Assembly (NCBI GenBank): GCA_045632305.1
Contig: JAZQWL010000033.1
Coordinates: 1-64,000 of the forward strand
Source of the DNA: SVTX01 sp045632305
GTDB lineage: Bacteria; Bacillota; Clostridia; Oscillospirales; CAG-272
Length of the DNA stretch: 64,000 nucleotides
Direction of reading: 5' to 3'
In this document: in pieces, positions 17,167-25,473 of the stretch
Layout of the letters: each line of letters starts with the position of its first letter
How positions within the stretch are numbered: position 1 is the stretch's first letter
Made by a program: the position numbers and the translations under genes
The notes under the pieces: generated by a model
What the model saw: only the letters and a program-made list of their open reading frames with translations
Databases searched by the model: none
Told to the model about the DNA's origin: nothing

Positions 17167-17184
17167 TATTCATTCCTCCTCTGT

Positions 17185-18366
17185 TTATTCAGAGATCATA
17201 GCGCCTGCGGGAATGCTTGCGCCGTCTTCGATCTCAACGTCTTCACCTATTACCGCGATCTCAACGCCGTCCGCACGTGGAACGCCAACCGTAGTGCCGC
17301 TACCGATCGTAACACCCGTATCAACAATAGCGTAATTCACAACCGCGCCCTCACCGATAACGGTATCGCCCATAAGCACACTGTCGCAAACGTACGCGCC
17401 GGGAGCAACCTTGACACCTGCGCCCACAACGCAATTCTTAACCGTACCGTAGATCTCACAGCCCTCTGTGATATAGCTGTTTTCAACTACCGCATCCGAG
17501 CCCACGAACTGAGGTCCGCTTGCAGAGTGACGTGAGAAGATTCTCCATTCTTTATTTCCGAGATCAAGCACGGGATCCTTACCGAGAAGATCCATATTTG
17601 CTTCCCAGAGAGAGGAGATCGTTCCAACGTCCTTCCAATAGCCGTCGAAGGAGTAAGCAAACATTCTCTCACCCGCCGCGAGCATATTGGGAATAATGTT
17701 CTTACCGAAGTCGTTAGAGGAGCCCTCGGTCGCCTCGTCCTCTTCAAGATAAGAGCGAAGCTTGTCCGCATTGAATATGTAGATACCCATTGACGCCTTT
17801 GTGGAATCGGGGTTCTTGGGCTTTTCAGTGAACTTATAGATAGAGCCATCGTCGTTTGTGCTCATAATGCCGAATCTCGATGCTTCCTCGATCGGAACGT
17901 CAAGAACCGCAATGGTGCAATCGGCATTCTTTTCCTTGTGGTATTTAAGCATCTTGGCGTAATCCATCTTATAAATGTGGTCGCCCGAGAGAATAAGCAC
18001 GTAATCGGGATCGTATCTGTTTATAAATTCGAGGTTCTGATAGATAGCGTTAGCAGTTCCCTTGTACCAGTCGGCAGAATTCTGTCCCTGATAAGGAGGA
18101 AGAATATTAACGCCGCCGTAAATGCGGTCAAGGTCCCACGGCTGACCGTTTCCGATGTATTCATTGAGTACAAGAGGACGGTACTGTGTAGGAACGCCGA
18201 TAGCGTCGATACCTGAATTTACGCAGTTAGAAAGCGGAAAGTCGATAATACGGTACTTGCCGCCAAAGGGTACTGCGGGCTTTGCAGTTTTCTTTGTTAA
18301 AGCATAAAGTCTTGAACCCTGTCCGCCAGCGAGAAGCATGGCGACACATTCTTTTTTCTTGAACAT
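17185..18366 (-). CDS. glgC: glucose-1-phosphate adenylyltransferase, catalytic GlgC subunit
   Basis: A 393-residue enzyme that makes ADP-glucose from ATP and glucose-1-phosphate, the committed step of glycogen synthesis. It has LAGGQGSRLYALTKKTAKPAVPFGGKYRIIDFPLSNCVNSGI, the catalytic loop and sugar-site Lys block, then SGDHIYKMDY with the metal-binding Asp, and C-terminal beta-helix repeats. Spacing to glgB is 24 bases and to glgD 18. Confidence 0.97.
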   Translation of the reverse strand: MFKKKECVAMLLAGGQGSRLYALTKKTAKPAVPFGGKYRIIDFPLSNCVNSGIDAIGVPTQYRPLVLNEYIGNGQPWDLDRIYGGVNILPPYQGQNSADWYKGTANAIYQNLEFINRYDPDYVLILSGDHIYKMDYAKMLKYHKEKNADCTIAVLDVPIEEASRFGIMSTNDDGSIYKFTEKPKNPDSTKASMGIYIFNADKLRSYLEEDEATEGSSNDFGKNIIPNMLAAGERMFAYSFDGYWKDVGTISSLWEANMDLLGKDPVLDLGNKEWRIFSRHSASGPQFVGSDAVVENSYITEGCEIYGTVKNCVVGAGVKVAPGAYVCDSVLMGDTVIGEGAVVNYAIVDTGVTIGSGTTVGVPRADGVEIAVIGEDVEIEDGASIPAGAMISE

Positions 18367-18390
18367 AAAACCTCTCCTTAAATGTATTTA

Positions 18391-20298
18391 TTAATTTTTA
18401 TTTTTCTGTGATCTGCGTGTACAGCGAACGATGGATGCGCCCATCGGAGGAATTCTCATTCTGATGAAATACGGATGTCCAAAATCCTCGCCGCGCTCCG
18501 CCTTGAATTTTACTCCCGTATTCGTAACTCCGCTGCCTCCGTATTTTTCGTCATCGGAATTGAATATCTCCTCGTACGTTCCCGCATCCTGAAGGCCTAA
18601 ATAATAGTCCTCGCAGGGATTCGGGGTAAAGTTCAGAATCACCTGAAGCTTGCGGCCGTTGGCATCTATTCGCTCAAACGCGATAATGCTCTTTTCCTTA
18701 TTGTTAACGTCGAGCCAATTGAAGCCGTCCCACGAGGAATCCACCTGCCACAGCTCGGGGTATTTGAGGTAAAGATTATTAAGCTCCGCGCAATAAAGCT
18801 GGAATTTGGCGTGCATTTCGTAATCAAGCATAAACCACTCGACGCCGCGATCGTAATTCCATTCGGCAAACTGCGCGATCTCATTACTCATAAAGTGAAG
18901 TTTTTTACCGGGATGAGTCATCTGCCATGCGTAGAACACCCTCGCACCGGCAAATTTATTCCAATAGTCACCGGGGTTCTTGTCAAGGAAGGACTTCTTT
19001 CCGTGAACTACCTCATCGTGCGAAATGGGAAGAATATACTTTTCATTAAAGGCGTACCATAGCGGGAAGGTCAGCTTTTCGTGGTGATACTTTCTGTAGA
19101 TGGGATCCTCCTTGACGTAAGACAGAGTATCGTTCATCCAGCCCATATTCCACTTCATATCAAAGCCGAGCGCGTTTTCACCCTCCGATGAGGTGATTCC
19201 CTCCCATGCGCTTGACTCCTCGGCGATCATAAGAACGTCGGGATATTCCCTCTTTACCGTACCGTTGAGCTTCTTGAAGAATGCGATCGCCTCAAGGCAT
19301 CTGTTGTCACCGTATACGTTCGGAAGCCACTCACCGTCATCCTTGTCAAAATCAAGGTAAAGCATGGATGATACCGCATCGACGCGAAGTCCGTCAATAT
19401 GATATTTGTCCGCCCAATAGATCGCGTTCGATATAAGGAAGGACTGAACCTCCTCGCGTCCGAGGTCGAATTTTCTCGTTCCCCATATCTTATGCTCCTG
19501 ACGGTCCCAGCCCTGATATTCGTAAAGGGGCTGTCCGTCGAATTCAAACAAGCCGAAAGAATCCTTCGGGAAATGCGCGGGAACCCAGTCCAGAATGACA
19601 CCTATGCCCGCCTGATGCATCGAATCCACGAATTCCATGAAATCCGCAGGCGTGCCGTATCTTCCCGTAGGCGCATAATAGCCCGTTACCTGATATCCCC
19701 ATGATCCGTCAAAGGGATGCTCAGCGATCGGCATAAGCTCGACGTGGGTATATCCCATCTGCTTTACGTACGGAGCAAGCTCGTCTGCAAGCTCCGCGTA
19801 AGAGTAATACGATCCGTCATCATGACGCTTCCACGAGCCCGCGTGGATCTCGTAAACGTTCATGGGCTGATTGTAAGCCGCGCCGTCGAAAAGACGCTTT
19901 CTGTGATTCAACCAACCGCGATCGTGCCATTTATAGCCGTCAATATCGCAAACTATGGATGCCGCCTCGGGAGGCGCGTCCATTCTGTAGCCGTACGGGT
20001 CGGATTTGTATACGACCTTACCTGAATTTATAAACTTGTATTTATATCTCGAGCCCTCGCAGATGCGATCGCGGTCGATCGCAATCTCAAAAAGCCCCGC
20101 TCTTGTAGTCTTCTGCATTTCGTGCTCGTCAGACCAATTGTTGAAATCTCCGACCACGAAAGCTCTATCCGCATTGGGCGCCCAAACCTTGAAAACAAAC
20201 TTGTTTCCGTATGCGTGACATCCCATATATCTGTACGCTCTGCATGCCGTACCGGTATGAAAATAATAATCGTCTGCCAAGCTTTCTTTTCTCTGCAT
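18391..20298 (-). CDS. glgB: 1,4-alpha-glucan branching enzyme
   Basis: A 635-residue GH13 branching enzyme that introduces alpha-1,6 branches into glycogen. The start at 20298 is chosen over a TTG at 20316 because AGGGGGCGG precedes it. An N-terminal CBM48 (FKVWAPNADRAFVVGDFNNW, about residues 30-110) leads into the barrel with DGLRVDAVSSM (nucleophile Asp307), IAEES (Glu360) and PISHDEVVHGK. A C-terminal beta domain ends PPMGASIVRC. It is the first gene of the glycogen operon, downstream of the promoter at 20355-20383. Confidence 0.97.
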   Translation of the reverse strand: MQRKESLADDYYFHTGTACRAYRYMGCHAYGNKFVFKVWAPNADRAFVVGDFNNWSDEHEMQKTTRAGLFEIAIDRDRICEGSRYKYKFINSGKVVYKSDPYGYRMDAPPEAASIVCDIDGYKWHDRGWLNHRKRLFDGAAYNQPMNVYEIHAGSWKRHDDGSYYSYAELADELAPYVKQMGYTHVELMPIAEHPFDGSWGYQVTGYYAPTGRYGTPADFMEFVDSMHQAGIGVILDWVPAHFPKDSFGLFEFDGQPLYEYQGWDRQEHKIWGTRKFDLGREEVQSFLISNAIYWADKYHIDGLRVDAVSSMLYLDFDKDDGEWLPNVYGDNRCLEAIAFFKKLNGTVKREYPDVLMIAEESSAWEGITSSEGENALGFDMKWNMGWMNDTLSYVKEDPIYRKYHHEKLTFPLWYAFNEKYILPISHDEVVHGKKSFLDKNPGDYWNKFAGARVFYAWQMTHPGKKLHFMSNEIAQFAEWNYDRGVEWFMLDYEMHAKFQLYCAELNNLYLKYPELWQVDSSWDGFNWLDVNNKEKSIIAFERIDANGRKLQVILNFTPNPCEDYYLGLQDAGTYEEIFNSDDEKYGGSGVTNTGVKFKAERGEDFGHPYFIRMRIPPMGASIVRCTRRSQKNKN

Positions 20299-20354
20299 AT
20301 AGCCGCCCCCTTGCAAATATTTATTGTGAAAATAAAAACATTTTCCTACCTCTA

Positions 20355-20383
20355 ATTATATCACAAATATACAAATATGTCAA
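20355..20383 (-). promoter_or_regulatory. sigma-A-type promoter of the glycogen operon
   Basis: Minus-strand TTGACA (20378-20383) and TATAAT (20355-20360), both perfect, 17-base spacer, about 57 bases before the glgB start. No other promoter of this quality was seen before pgi. Confidence 0.87.
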
Positions 20384-20574
20384 CATAAATCATCATCAAA
20401 ATTACCAATAATTACTATATTTTTCAAGGAAAAATTACATTATTCGCAATATGCACAAAAGACGGCTTTGATAATTGTTTATTATTGCAAAGCGGCTGTT
20501 TTTCACTATCTCCGCCGCCAAAAATTTCTTGCAAAAAAGACGCGCGAAACCCATACTGCGACCGACTTTTTCTC
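20384..20574. other. intergenic region between glgB and holB promoters
   Basis: AT-rich, with one weak inverted pair GCTTTG/CAAAGC (20465-20470 / 20488-20493). No gene or clear regulatory site is recognised. Confidence 0.4.
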
Positions 20575-20603
20575 TTGACAAAAATGCTGATTTTTGATAT
20601 AAT
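20575..20603 (+). promoter_or_regulatory. sigma-A-type promoter of holB
   Basis: TTGACA (20575-20580) and TATAAT (20598-20603), 17-base spacer. Confidence 0.87.
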
Positions 20604-20654
20604 ATACATTGGTTTATTATATTTTCAGACACACTTGCGAAAGGAGAGCTTAAA

Positions 20655-21683
20655 ATGAAAAAATATTTTTGCGATTTCGTCGCTAACGACATAGTAAAAG
20701 CTCGTCTTTCGGGTGATATTGAAGATAATAAGATTTCCCACGCGTTTATATTTGAGGGCGCACAAGGAAGCGGCAGACACACACTGGCAAAACAGCTTGC
20801 CGCATCTATCAGCTGTACCTCGCGTGAAGGTGATAGGATCCCATGCGGAAAATGTCCCTCCTGCTCAAAAATTTTCGCGGAAAAATCCCCCGACGTTATC
20901 AATCTCGGAGTCGCAAGCGACAAGGTAACGATCGGCATTGAATGTGCAAGATTCATCAAGGACGATATTCACACCTTCCCGAACAGTCTTCCCATTAAGA
21001 TGTATATTATCGAGGACGCCGACAAGATGACTCTGCAGGCGCAAAACGCCCTGCTCCTCTCACTTGAAGAGCCGCCCTCATACGTGATCTTCGTTCTGAT
21101 CTGTCAAAACAGCGCCGCACTGCTTGAAACCATCAGAAGCCGCGCACCGCTCTACCGTCTTGAGAAAATCCCCCCCTCGGAAATTTCCCGCTATCTTACC
21201 GACAACTACAAAAAAGCTGTCGAGCTGAAGCGAGACGATCCCGAAAGTTTTGCGGAGCTTCTGACGGTCAGCGAGGGAACGATCGGACATGCGATCGACC
21301 TGCTTGACGACAAACAGCGAAAGAAAGAATTTGACGAGAGGCAGATCGCAAAGGATTTTATTGAATTGTCTCTCAGCCGATCGAAATCGGGAATTTTTGA
21401 AATGATGGCTTCACTTGGAAGCAAGCGTCCCGAAATTTGCGAACGCCTCTTACTTATCCAGCGCGCCGTAAGAGATCTTATTCTTCTGAAGAAAAATGAC
21501 GAGGGTGAGCTTATTTTTTACAGTAACGCGGATAACGCAAGCGAGATTTCCGCAAAGATCACGCTTGAACGCCTTATGGATATGTATAGAGCAACCGCCC
21601 AAGCAATCGAGGACCTAAAGGCAAATTCAAACGTAAAATTAACCCTGCTTTCAATGATGTACGCCTGCAAGCTTGCAGATTAA
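20655..21683 (+). CDS. holB: DNA polymerase III delta-prime subunit
   Basis: A 342-residue clamp-loader subunit. The AAA+ domain has a variant P-loop, GAQGSGRHT, a zinc cluster in IPCGKCPSC, MYIIEDADKMTLQAQNALLLSLEEPP as Walker B and sensor 1, and IRSRAPLY, which retains the arginine-finger SRx motif. The C-terminal helical collar domain follows (about residues 200-342). The non-canonical P-loop fits a delta-prime that need not hydrolyse ATP. The ATG follows AAAGGAG. Downstream genes are a RicT-like protein and a ferredoxin. Confidence 0.9.
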   Translation: MKKYFCDFVANDIVKARLSGDIEDNKISHAFIFEGAQGSGRHTLAKQLAASISCTSREGDRIPCGKCPSCSKIFAEKSPDVINLGVASDKVTIGIECARFIKDDIHTFPNSLPIKMYIIEDADKMTLQAQNALLLSLEEPPSYVIFVLICQNSAALLETIRSRAPLYRLEKIPPSEISRYLTDNYKKAVELKRDDPESFAELLTVSEGTIGHAIDLLDDKQRKKEFDERQIAKDFIELSLSRSKSGIFEMMASLGSKRPEICERLLLIQRAVRDLILLKKNDEGELIFYSNADNASEISAKITLERLMDMYRATAQAIEDLKANSNVKLTLLSMMYACKLAD

Positions 21684-21720
21684 AATACTGAACAAAACCC
21701 TTTACAATGAAAGGATCATT

Positions 21721-22827
21721 ATGAATAATCAGGAAAACGGAAATAAAAACAAGGGCAATTTCAAAAAGCCCCCCTACTACAAAAAGAAAAACAAGCACCG
21801 CAATCACAATAAAAAGCCGCGCGATGCCGAGGACGTTAAGTCTCTCAATACTGACGCGCTTGATACCTCCGATGTGGAATCCACGTTTGATACACCCGAC
21901 GAGAAGGTATTCCGTCCCTGCAGAATGGCTGAAGCTCCAATAGCTGAAGAGCACGCAACACCCGCGCAGGAGCCCGCTACCGAGGTTGAGAAGAGCGAGG
22001 TGTCGGGTGTTCGCTTCAAGGCAGGCGGAAAGGTCTACTATTTCGATAAAAACGGCTTTGCTCCCCGCGACGGCGATTACGTTATCGTTGATACTGCCCG
22101 TGGCGAGGAATTCGGCGAGGTCGCGTTCGCCACAAAGAACGTCCCCACACAATCCCTCGTTCTTCCCTTAAGATCAATTTTAAGAATCGCTACTAAGGAG
22201 GACAAGCTCCATCACGAGGAAAACAAGGTAAAGGAAAAGGAAGCATTCGGCATCTGCCTTGAAAAAATTCAGAAGCACGGACTTGATATGAAGCTTGTCG
22301 ACGTTCAGTACACCTTCGACAATTCAAAGCTCCTCTTCTATTTTACGTCCGCGGGACGAGTTGACTTCCGCGAGCTTGTAAAGGATCTCGCATCCGTATT
22401 CAAGACGAGAATTGAGCTAAGACAGATCGGTATCCGTGACGAATCCAAGATTCTTGGCGGTCTCGGTGCTTGCGGCAGACCCTTATGCTGCTCCACCTTC
22501 CTTTCGGATTTTGCTCAGGTTTCAATAAAGATGGCTAAAGAACAGAATCTCTCCCTTAACACCGGTAAGATTTCGGGCTGCTGCGGACGACTCATGTGCT
22601 GTCTTGCTTACGAATATCCCGTTTACGCAGAGGAAAGCGCCAAGACTCCCCCCGTCGATTCGGTTGTTAAAACTCCCGACGGTATAGGCACTGTGATCGA
22701 GATCTCTCCTTTGCTCGGCAACGTAAAGGTTCGCCTTCAGGATAACCCCGATCTGATGCCCAAAATCTACAAAAGAGACGACGTTAAGGTCATCTCAAGA
22801 CCGAATACCGCGCAGGATGAAAAATAA
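21721..22827 (+). CDS. PSP1/RicT (YaaT)-like iron-sulphur protein
   Basis: A 368-residue protein. The ATG at 21721, preceded by AAAGGA, is preferred over an upstream frame opening. Residues 1-95 are charged and low complexity (Lys/Asn-rich then acidic). The PSP1 core contains LGACGRPLCCSTFL and SGCCGRLMCCLAYEYPVY, two cysteine clusters like those that bind Fe-S clusters in RicT of Bacillus subtilis, where RicAFT controls RNase Y processing and development. It follows holB by 37 bases, the same neighbourhood as in Firmicutes. The low-complexity N-terminal extension is unusual. Confidence 0.87.
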   Translation: MNNQENGNKNKGNFKKPPYYKKKNKHRNHNKKPRDAEDVKSLNTDALDTSDVESTFDTPDEKVFRPCRMAEAPIAEEHATPAQEPATEVEKSEVSGVRFKAGGKVYYFDKNGFAPRDGDYVIVDTARGEEFGEVAFATKNVPTQSLVLPLRSILRIATKEDKLHHEENKVKEKEAFGICLEKIQKHGLDMKLVDVQYTFDNSKLLFYFTSAGRVDFRELVKDLASVFKTRIELRQIGIRDESKILGGLGACGRPLCCSTFLSDFAQVSIKMAKEQNLSLNTGKISGCCGRLMCCLAYEYPVYAEESAKTPPVDSVVKTPDGIGTVIEISPLLGNVKVRLQDNPDLMPKIYKRDDVKVISRPNTAQDEK

Positions 22828-22850
22828 TTTCAAAAATTTTCCGTAAACTG

Positions 22851-22879
22851 TTGAAATTATAGAAAAAGTATGATACAAT
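22851..22879 (+). promoter_or_regulatory. sigma-A-type promoter of the ferredoxin gene
   Basis: TTGAAA (22851-22856) and TACAAT (22874-22879), 17-base spacer; GGAGG follows upstream of the start. Confidence 0.7.
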
Positions 22880-22914
22880 ATAAAAGCTAAATTAAAATAC
22901 GGAGGTATTATATC

Positions 22915-23085
22915 ATGGCATTTAAGATTACAGATGACTGCATCGCTTGCGGCGCTTGCGCTGCTGAGTGTCCCGTTGAAGCTATCGCTGAGGCAGATGG
23001 CAAGTACGAAATCAACGCTGACCTTTGCATCGACTGCGGCACATGCGCAGATACATGCCCTGTAGGTGCTCCCGTTCAGGCTTAA
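22915..23085 (+). CDS. 2[4Fe-4S] ferredoxin, small
   Basis: A 56-residue clostridial-type ferredoxin, a low-potential cytoplasmic electron carrier. Two CX2CX2CX3CP motifs are seen with cysteines at 9, 12, 15, 19 and 38, 41, 44, 48, the full set for two cubane clusters. A GGAGG ribosome-binding site lies 8 bases before ATG. It has its own promoter and terminator. Such ferredoxins serve pyruvate:ferredoxin oxidoreductase, hydrogenase and Rnf in anaerobes; none of these partners is in the window. Confidence 0.95.
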   Translation: MAFKITDDCIACGACAAECPVEAIAEADGKYEINADLCIDCGTCADTCPVGAPVQA

Positions 23086-23112
23086 TTTCAAGCCACGAGC
23101 ATCACTAAGCTT

Positions 23113-23154
23113 ATGCCTGGTTCTTCACTCGAAGCGCCAGGCATTAGTTTTATT
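23113..23154 (+). terminator. terminator of the ferredoxin gene
   Basis: ATGCCTGG (23113-23120) and CCAGGCAT (23137-23144) form an 8-bp stem around a 16-base loop, followed by TAGTTTTATT. Confidence 0.72.
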
Positions 23155-23174
23155 ATCTATAATCAGGATCAAAT

Positions 23175-23951
23175 ATGGAAAATAATTACACCACAATAAA
23201 AATCAACGAAGGACTTACCTTAACACAAAACAAAAACGGCTTGACGTTCGGATCGGACGCGTATCTGCTCGCGGCGTTTACTCAAACACTTCCCTATACC
23301 GCAAGCGGCAAGGTAATGGCTGATCTTGGAAGCGGTACGGGAATAATCCCCATGCTCTGCGCTTCAAAGCAAAGATTTTCCGAGATATATGCCGTTGAGA
23401 TCCAAGAGAGCTTTGCCTCTCTTATTAAAATCAACGCCGAACAGAACGGATTTGCCGAAATAATCAAGCCCGTATGCGCCGACGTTCGCGACGTGAGATC
23501 AACAGCTCTCGGCCGGGAGGTGGACGTTGTAACCGCGAACCCGCCTTACATGAAAACAGACGCGGGAAAACGTAACGAGCACGATGAAAAATATATTGCC
23601 CGCCACGAGGTTTACGGCGAAATATCCGACTTTTGCGCCTGCGCCAAGAGAATTTTAAAGCACGGCGGTAAATTCTTAACCGTTTGGCGTCCCGATCGCC
23701 TTGAAGATCTGATGGTTGCATTGCGCGAAAACGGACTTGAACCCAAGCGACAGGTCTTCGTATGCGCCCACCCCAAGGCGGAGCCGTCCATGGTACTCAC
23801 AGAAGCCCTAAAGGGCGGCAATCCCGGAATGCGAGTTGCCCGTCCGCTATTTCTTTCTGACACCGCAGAAAACTATATTAACAATATTCAAAGCGATGAT
23901 GCGCGCGCAATTTACGATAGATGCTCGTTTGCAAAATTCTTTGAGGAGTAA
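23175..23951 (+). CDS. tRNA1(Val)-type adenine N6-methyltransferase family protein (TrmN6-like)
   Basis: A 258-residue class I SAM methyltransferase. It shows ADLGSGTGIIPM as the SAM-binding glycine loop and TANPPYMKTDAGKRNEHDEK with the NPPY catalytic motif used for exocyclic amines. The family methylates A37 of tRNA1(Val) in E. coli. The N-terminal LTFGSDAYLLAAF is also typical. It is followed 9 bases later by the TtcA-like gene, so it is probably part of a tRNA-modification unit. The exact tRNA target is not assignable. Confidence 0.85.
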   Translation: MENNYTTIKINEGLTLTQNKNGLTFGSDAYLLAAFTQTLPYTASGKVMADLGSGTGIIPMLCASKQRFSEIYAVEIQESFASLIKINAEQNGFAEIIKPVCADVRDVRSTALGREVDVVTANPPYMKTDAGKRNEHDEKYIARHEVYGEISDFCACAKRILKHGGKFLTVWRPDRLEDLMVALRENGLEPKRQVFVCAHPKAEPSMVLTEALKGGNPGMRVARPLFLSDTAENYINNIQSDDARAIYDRCSFAKFFEE

Positions 23952-23960
23952 AGGATTTTT

Positions 23961-24734
23961 ATGGAAAATATGAAAAGAATGCTCAGCTACACACGACGTG
24001 GAGTTGACGATTACAATATGATAGAAGAGGGCGACAAAATCGCGGTCGGCATATCGGGAGGCAAGGATTCCTTAGCCCTCCTATGCTCGCTTGCCTACCT
24101 TCGTCGCTTTTACCCTAAAAAGTTCGAGCTTATAGCGATTACGATCGATATGGGCTTTGAGGGAGGTATGGACTTCACTCCTGTAAAGGAGCTTTGCGAG
24201 AAGCTCGACGTTCCATACCACATAATCCCGACAGAAATTTCAAAAATCATTTTTGACGTGCGTAAGGAGGCAAATCCTTGCTCACTTTGCGCAAAGATGC
24301 GCCGTGGCGCGCTTCACAATGCCGCAAAGGAGCTTGGCTGTAACTCCGTGGCTCTCGGTCATCACTTTGACGACGTTGTTGAAACGTTCATGCTCAACCT
24401 CTTTTTTGAGGGACGTCTCGGTTGCTTCTCGCCCGTAACCTACCTCTCGAGAGTCGGAGTAAAGCTCATCCGCCCGCTTCTCTATATGCCCGAAAAGGAT
24501 GTAGTTGAGTTTGCAAAGAAAAATGAACTCCCCGTAGTTGAATCAAAATGCCCTGCCGACAAAAACACCGAGCGCGAGGAAATGAAGACGCTTCTTCGCA
24601 CGCTCGAGCGAGAAAATAAAGGGCTTCGTTACCGTATCTTCGGAGCTATCTGCCGCGGCGAGCTTGACGGCTTCCGCGAGATAAGCAGAATGCAAGGGAT
24701 AAAAAAGTATTCGGAAGAAAACGAAGGCACGTAA
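23961..24734 (+). CDS. TtcA-family tRNA sulphurtransferase/PP-loop ATPase
   Basis: A 257-residue PP-loop ATPase. SGGKDSLALL is the ATP pyrophosphatase loop, and NPCSLCAKMRRGAL carries the CxxC that, in TtcA, helps bind a [4Fe-4S] cluster and activates sulphur transfer; LGHHFDDVVETFMLNLFF is the GHH family block. TtcA puts 2-thiocytidine at position 32 of tRNA. Some Firmicutes TtcA-like paralogues have unknown targets, so the symbol is withheld. It is the last gene before tRNA-Lys. Confidence 0.82.
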   Translation: MENMKRMLSYTRRGVDDYNMIEEGDKIAVGISGGKDSLALLCSLAYLRRFYPKKFELIAITIDMGFEGGMDFTPVKELCEKLDVPYHIIPTEISKIIFDVRKEANPCSLCAKMRRGALHNAAKELGCNSVALGHHFDDVVETFMLNLFFEGRLGCFSPVTYLSRVGVKLIRPLLYMPEKDVVEFAKKNELPVVESKCPADKNTEREEMKTLLRTLERENKGLRYRIFGAICRGELDGFREISRMQGIKKYSEENEGT

Positions 24735-24760
24735 AAAGTGCAGAGCGCGAATCACTCGCA

Positions 24761-24824
24761 AGGACAGGCGTCCTCGACCGTCCGAAAGCGCAGAGTTGTA
24801 GGGACAGACGTCCTCGACTGTCCG
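24761..24824. repeat. two copies of a GGACAG-type hairpin repeat
   Basis: Copies at 24761-24784 and 24801-24824 share GGACAG-CGTCCTCGAC-GTCCG with three differences in 24 bases, and the second can pair GGACAG with CTGTCC. They lie between the TtcA-like gene and tRNA-Lys and do not code. They look like a dispersed intergenic palindromic element. Confidence 0.7.
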
Positions 24825-24903
24825 TTAATTCGGAGCATAGAGTGAAAACAAAATTCGTGTCATTTTCAAGGTTTAAAAACCCTCAAAAGATTTTAAAAAA
24901 GTA

Positions 24904-24932
24904 TTGACAAACCGGCTTGCCTATGATATAAT
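24904..24932 (+). promoter_or_regulatory. promoter of tRNA-Lys
   Basis: TTGACA (24904-24909) and TATAAT (24927-24932) with a 17-base spacer, about 20 bases before the tRNA. Confidence 0.87.
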
Positions 24933-24951
24933 ATTTCGGTAAGCCAAATTC

Positions 24952-25027
24952 GACCCGCTAGCTCAGACGGTAGAGCACTTGACTTTTAATCAAGGGGTCC
25001 GGAGTTCGAGTCTCCGGCGGGTCACCA
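24952..25027 (+). tRNA. tRNA-Lys (UUU anticodon)
   Basis: A complete cloverleaf of 76 bases: acceptor GACCCGC paired with GCGGGTC, D arm AGCTCAGACGGTAGAGC, anticodon arm TTGAC-TTTTAAT-CAA with TTT, T arm CCGGAGTTCGAGTCTCCGG, and an encoded CCA. A strong hairpin terminator begins right after it. Its 3' end is repeated twice downstream. Confidence 0.96.
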
Positions 25028-25068
25028 AAAACAAAAAGGAGCAGTTCATCTGCTCCTTTTTGTTTTTG
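25027..25068 (+). terminator. terminator of tRNA-Lys
   Basis: AAAAACAAAAAGGAGCAG pairs perfectly with CTGCTCCTTTTTGTTTTT around TTCAT. Starts at the tRNA CCA. Confidence 0.92.
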
Positions 25069-25084
25069 ACGATATGCTTTGTTT

Positions 25085-25189
25085 CTCGAACTCCCGCAAA
25101 CTCGCAGAGTCTGCATGCTTGGTGGTACGATTTTTTAGACAAAAATACACTTTGCCACCAAGCTAAGTTCAGAGTCTCCGGCGGGTCAC
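25085..25189 (+). repeat. tRNA-Lys 3'-end repeat, copy A
   Basis: A 105-base unit that differs from copy B (25248-25352) at one base. It opens with CTCGAACTCC, antisense to the tRNA T arm, holds a 9-bp stem GCTTGGTGG/CCACCAAGC (25117-25125 with 25155-25163) enclosing an ATTTTT/AAAAAT pair, and closes with the T-arm and acceptor end of tRNA-Lys (GAGTCTCCGGCGGGTCAC), with one extra base compared with the gene. No complete tRNA is formed. Confidence 0.85.
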
Positions 25190-25190
25190 C

Positions 25191-25233
25191 AAAAAGAAAA
25201 GAGAGTAGCAACGCTACTCTCTTTTCTTTTTTG
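25191..25233 (+). terminator. second terminator-like hairpin, in the repeat spacer
   Basis: AAAAAGAAAAGAGAGTAGC pairs with GCTACTCTCTTTTCTTTTT around AAC. It follows copy A's tRNA-like CACC exactly as the first hairpin follows the real tRNA, but its stem sequence is different. Confidence 0.8.
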
Positions 25234-25247
25234 ATAATACGTTATGA

Positions 25248-25352
25248 CTCGAACTCCCGCAAACTCGCAGAGTTTGCATGCTTGGTGGTACGATTTTTTA
25301 GACAAAAATACACTTTGCCACCAAGCTAAGTTCAGAGTCTCCGGCGGGTCAC
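25248..25352 (+). repeat. tRNA-Lys 3'-end repeat, copy B
   Basis: 104 of 105 bases match copy A. The acceptor-end tail stops at GGGTCAC and is followed by TTTTTAAG rather than a CCA and hairpin, so the third acceptor end is the most decayed. Confidence 0.85.
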
Positions 25353-25473
25353 TTTTTAAGATGTAGCACTCTCATTCTCCGGCGGGAGCAAGCCACCACC
25401 CTACAAAATTTCATAAAACAGAATACGCGTAAATCTTCTGCACAACAATATATAAAAAACCAAAGGAGAATTT
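25353..25473. other. intergenic spacer with GGCGGGAGCAAGCC element
   Basis: Noncoding. Holds GGCGGGAGCAAGCC at 25381-25394, found again at 43297-43310, then an AAAGGAG ribosome-binding site for the next gene. No promoter was recognised with confidence. Confidence 0.5.

Noticed and set aside
24979..25329. A 116-residue frame through tRNA-Lys and the repeats
   Set aside because: It starts inside the tRNA gene and runs through noncoding hairpins.
25085..25352. CRISPR-like repeats
   Set aside because: Only two units of 105 bases, carrying tRNA sequence and hairpins; no regular short repeats or spacers and no cas genes.
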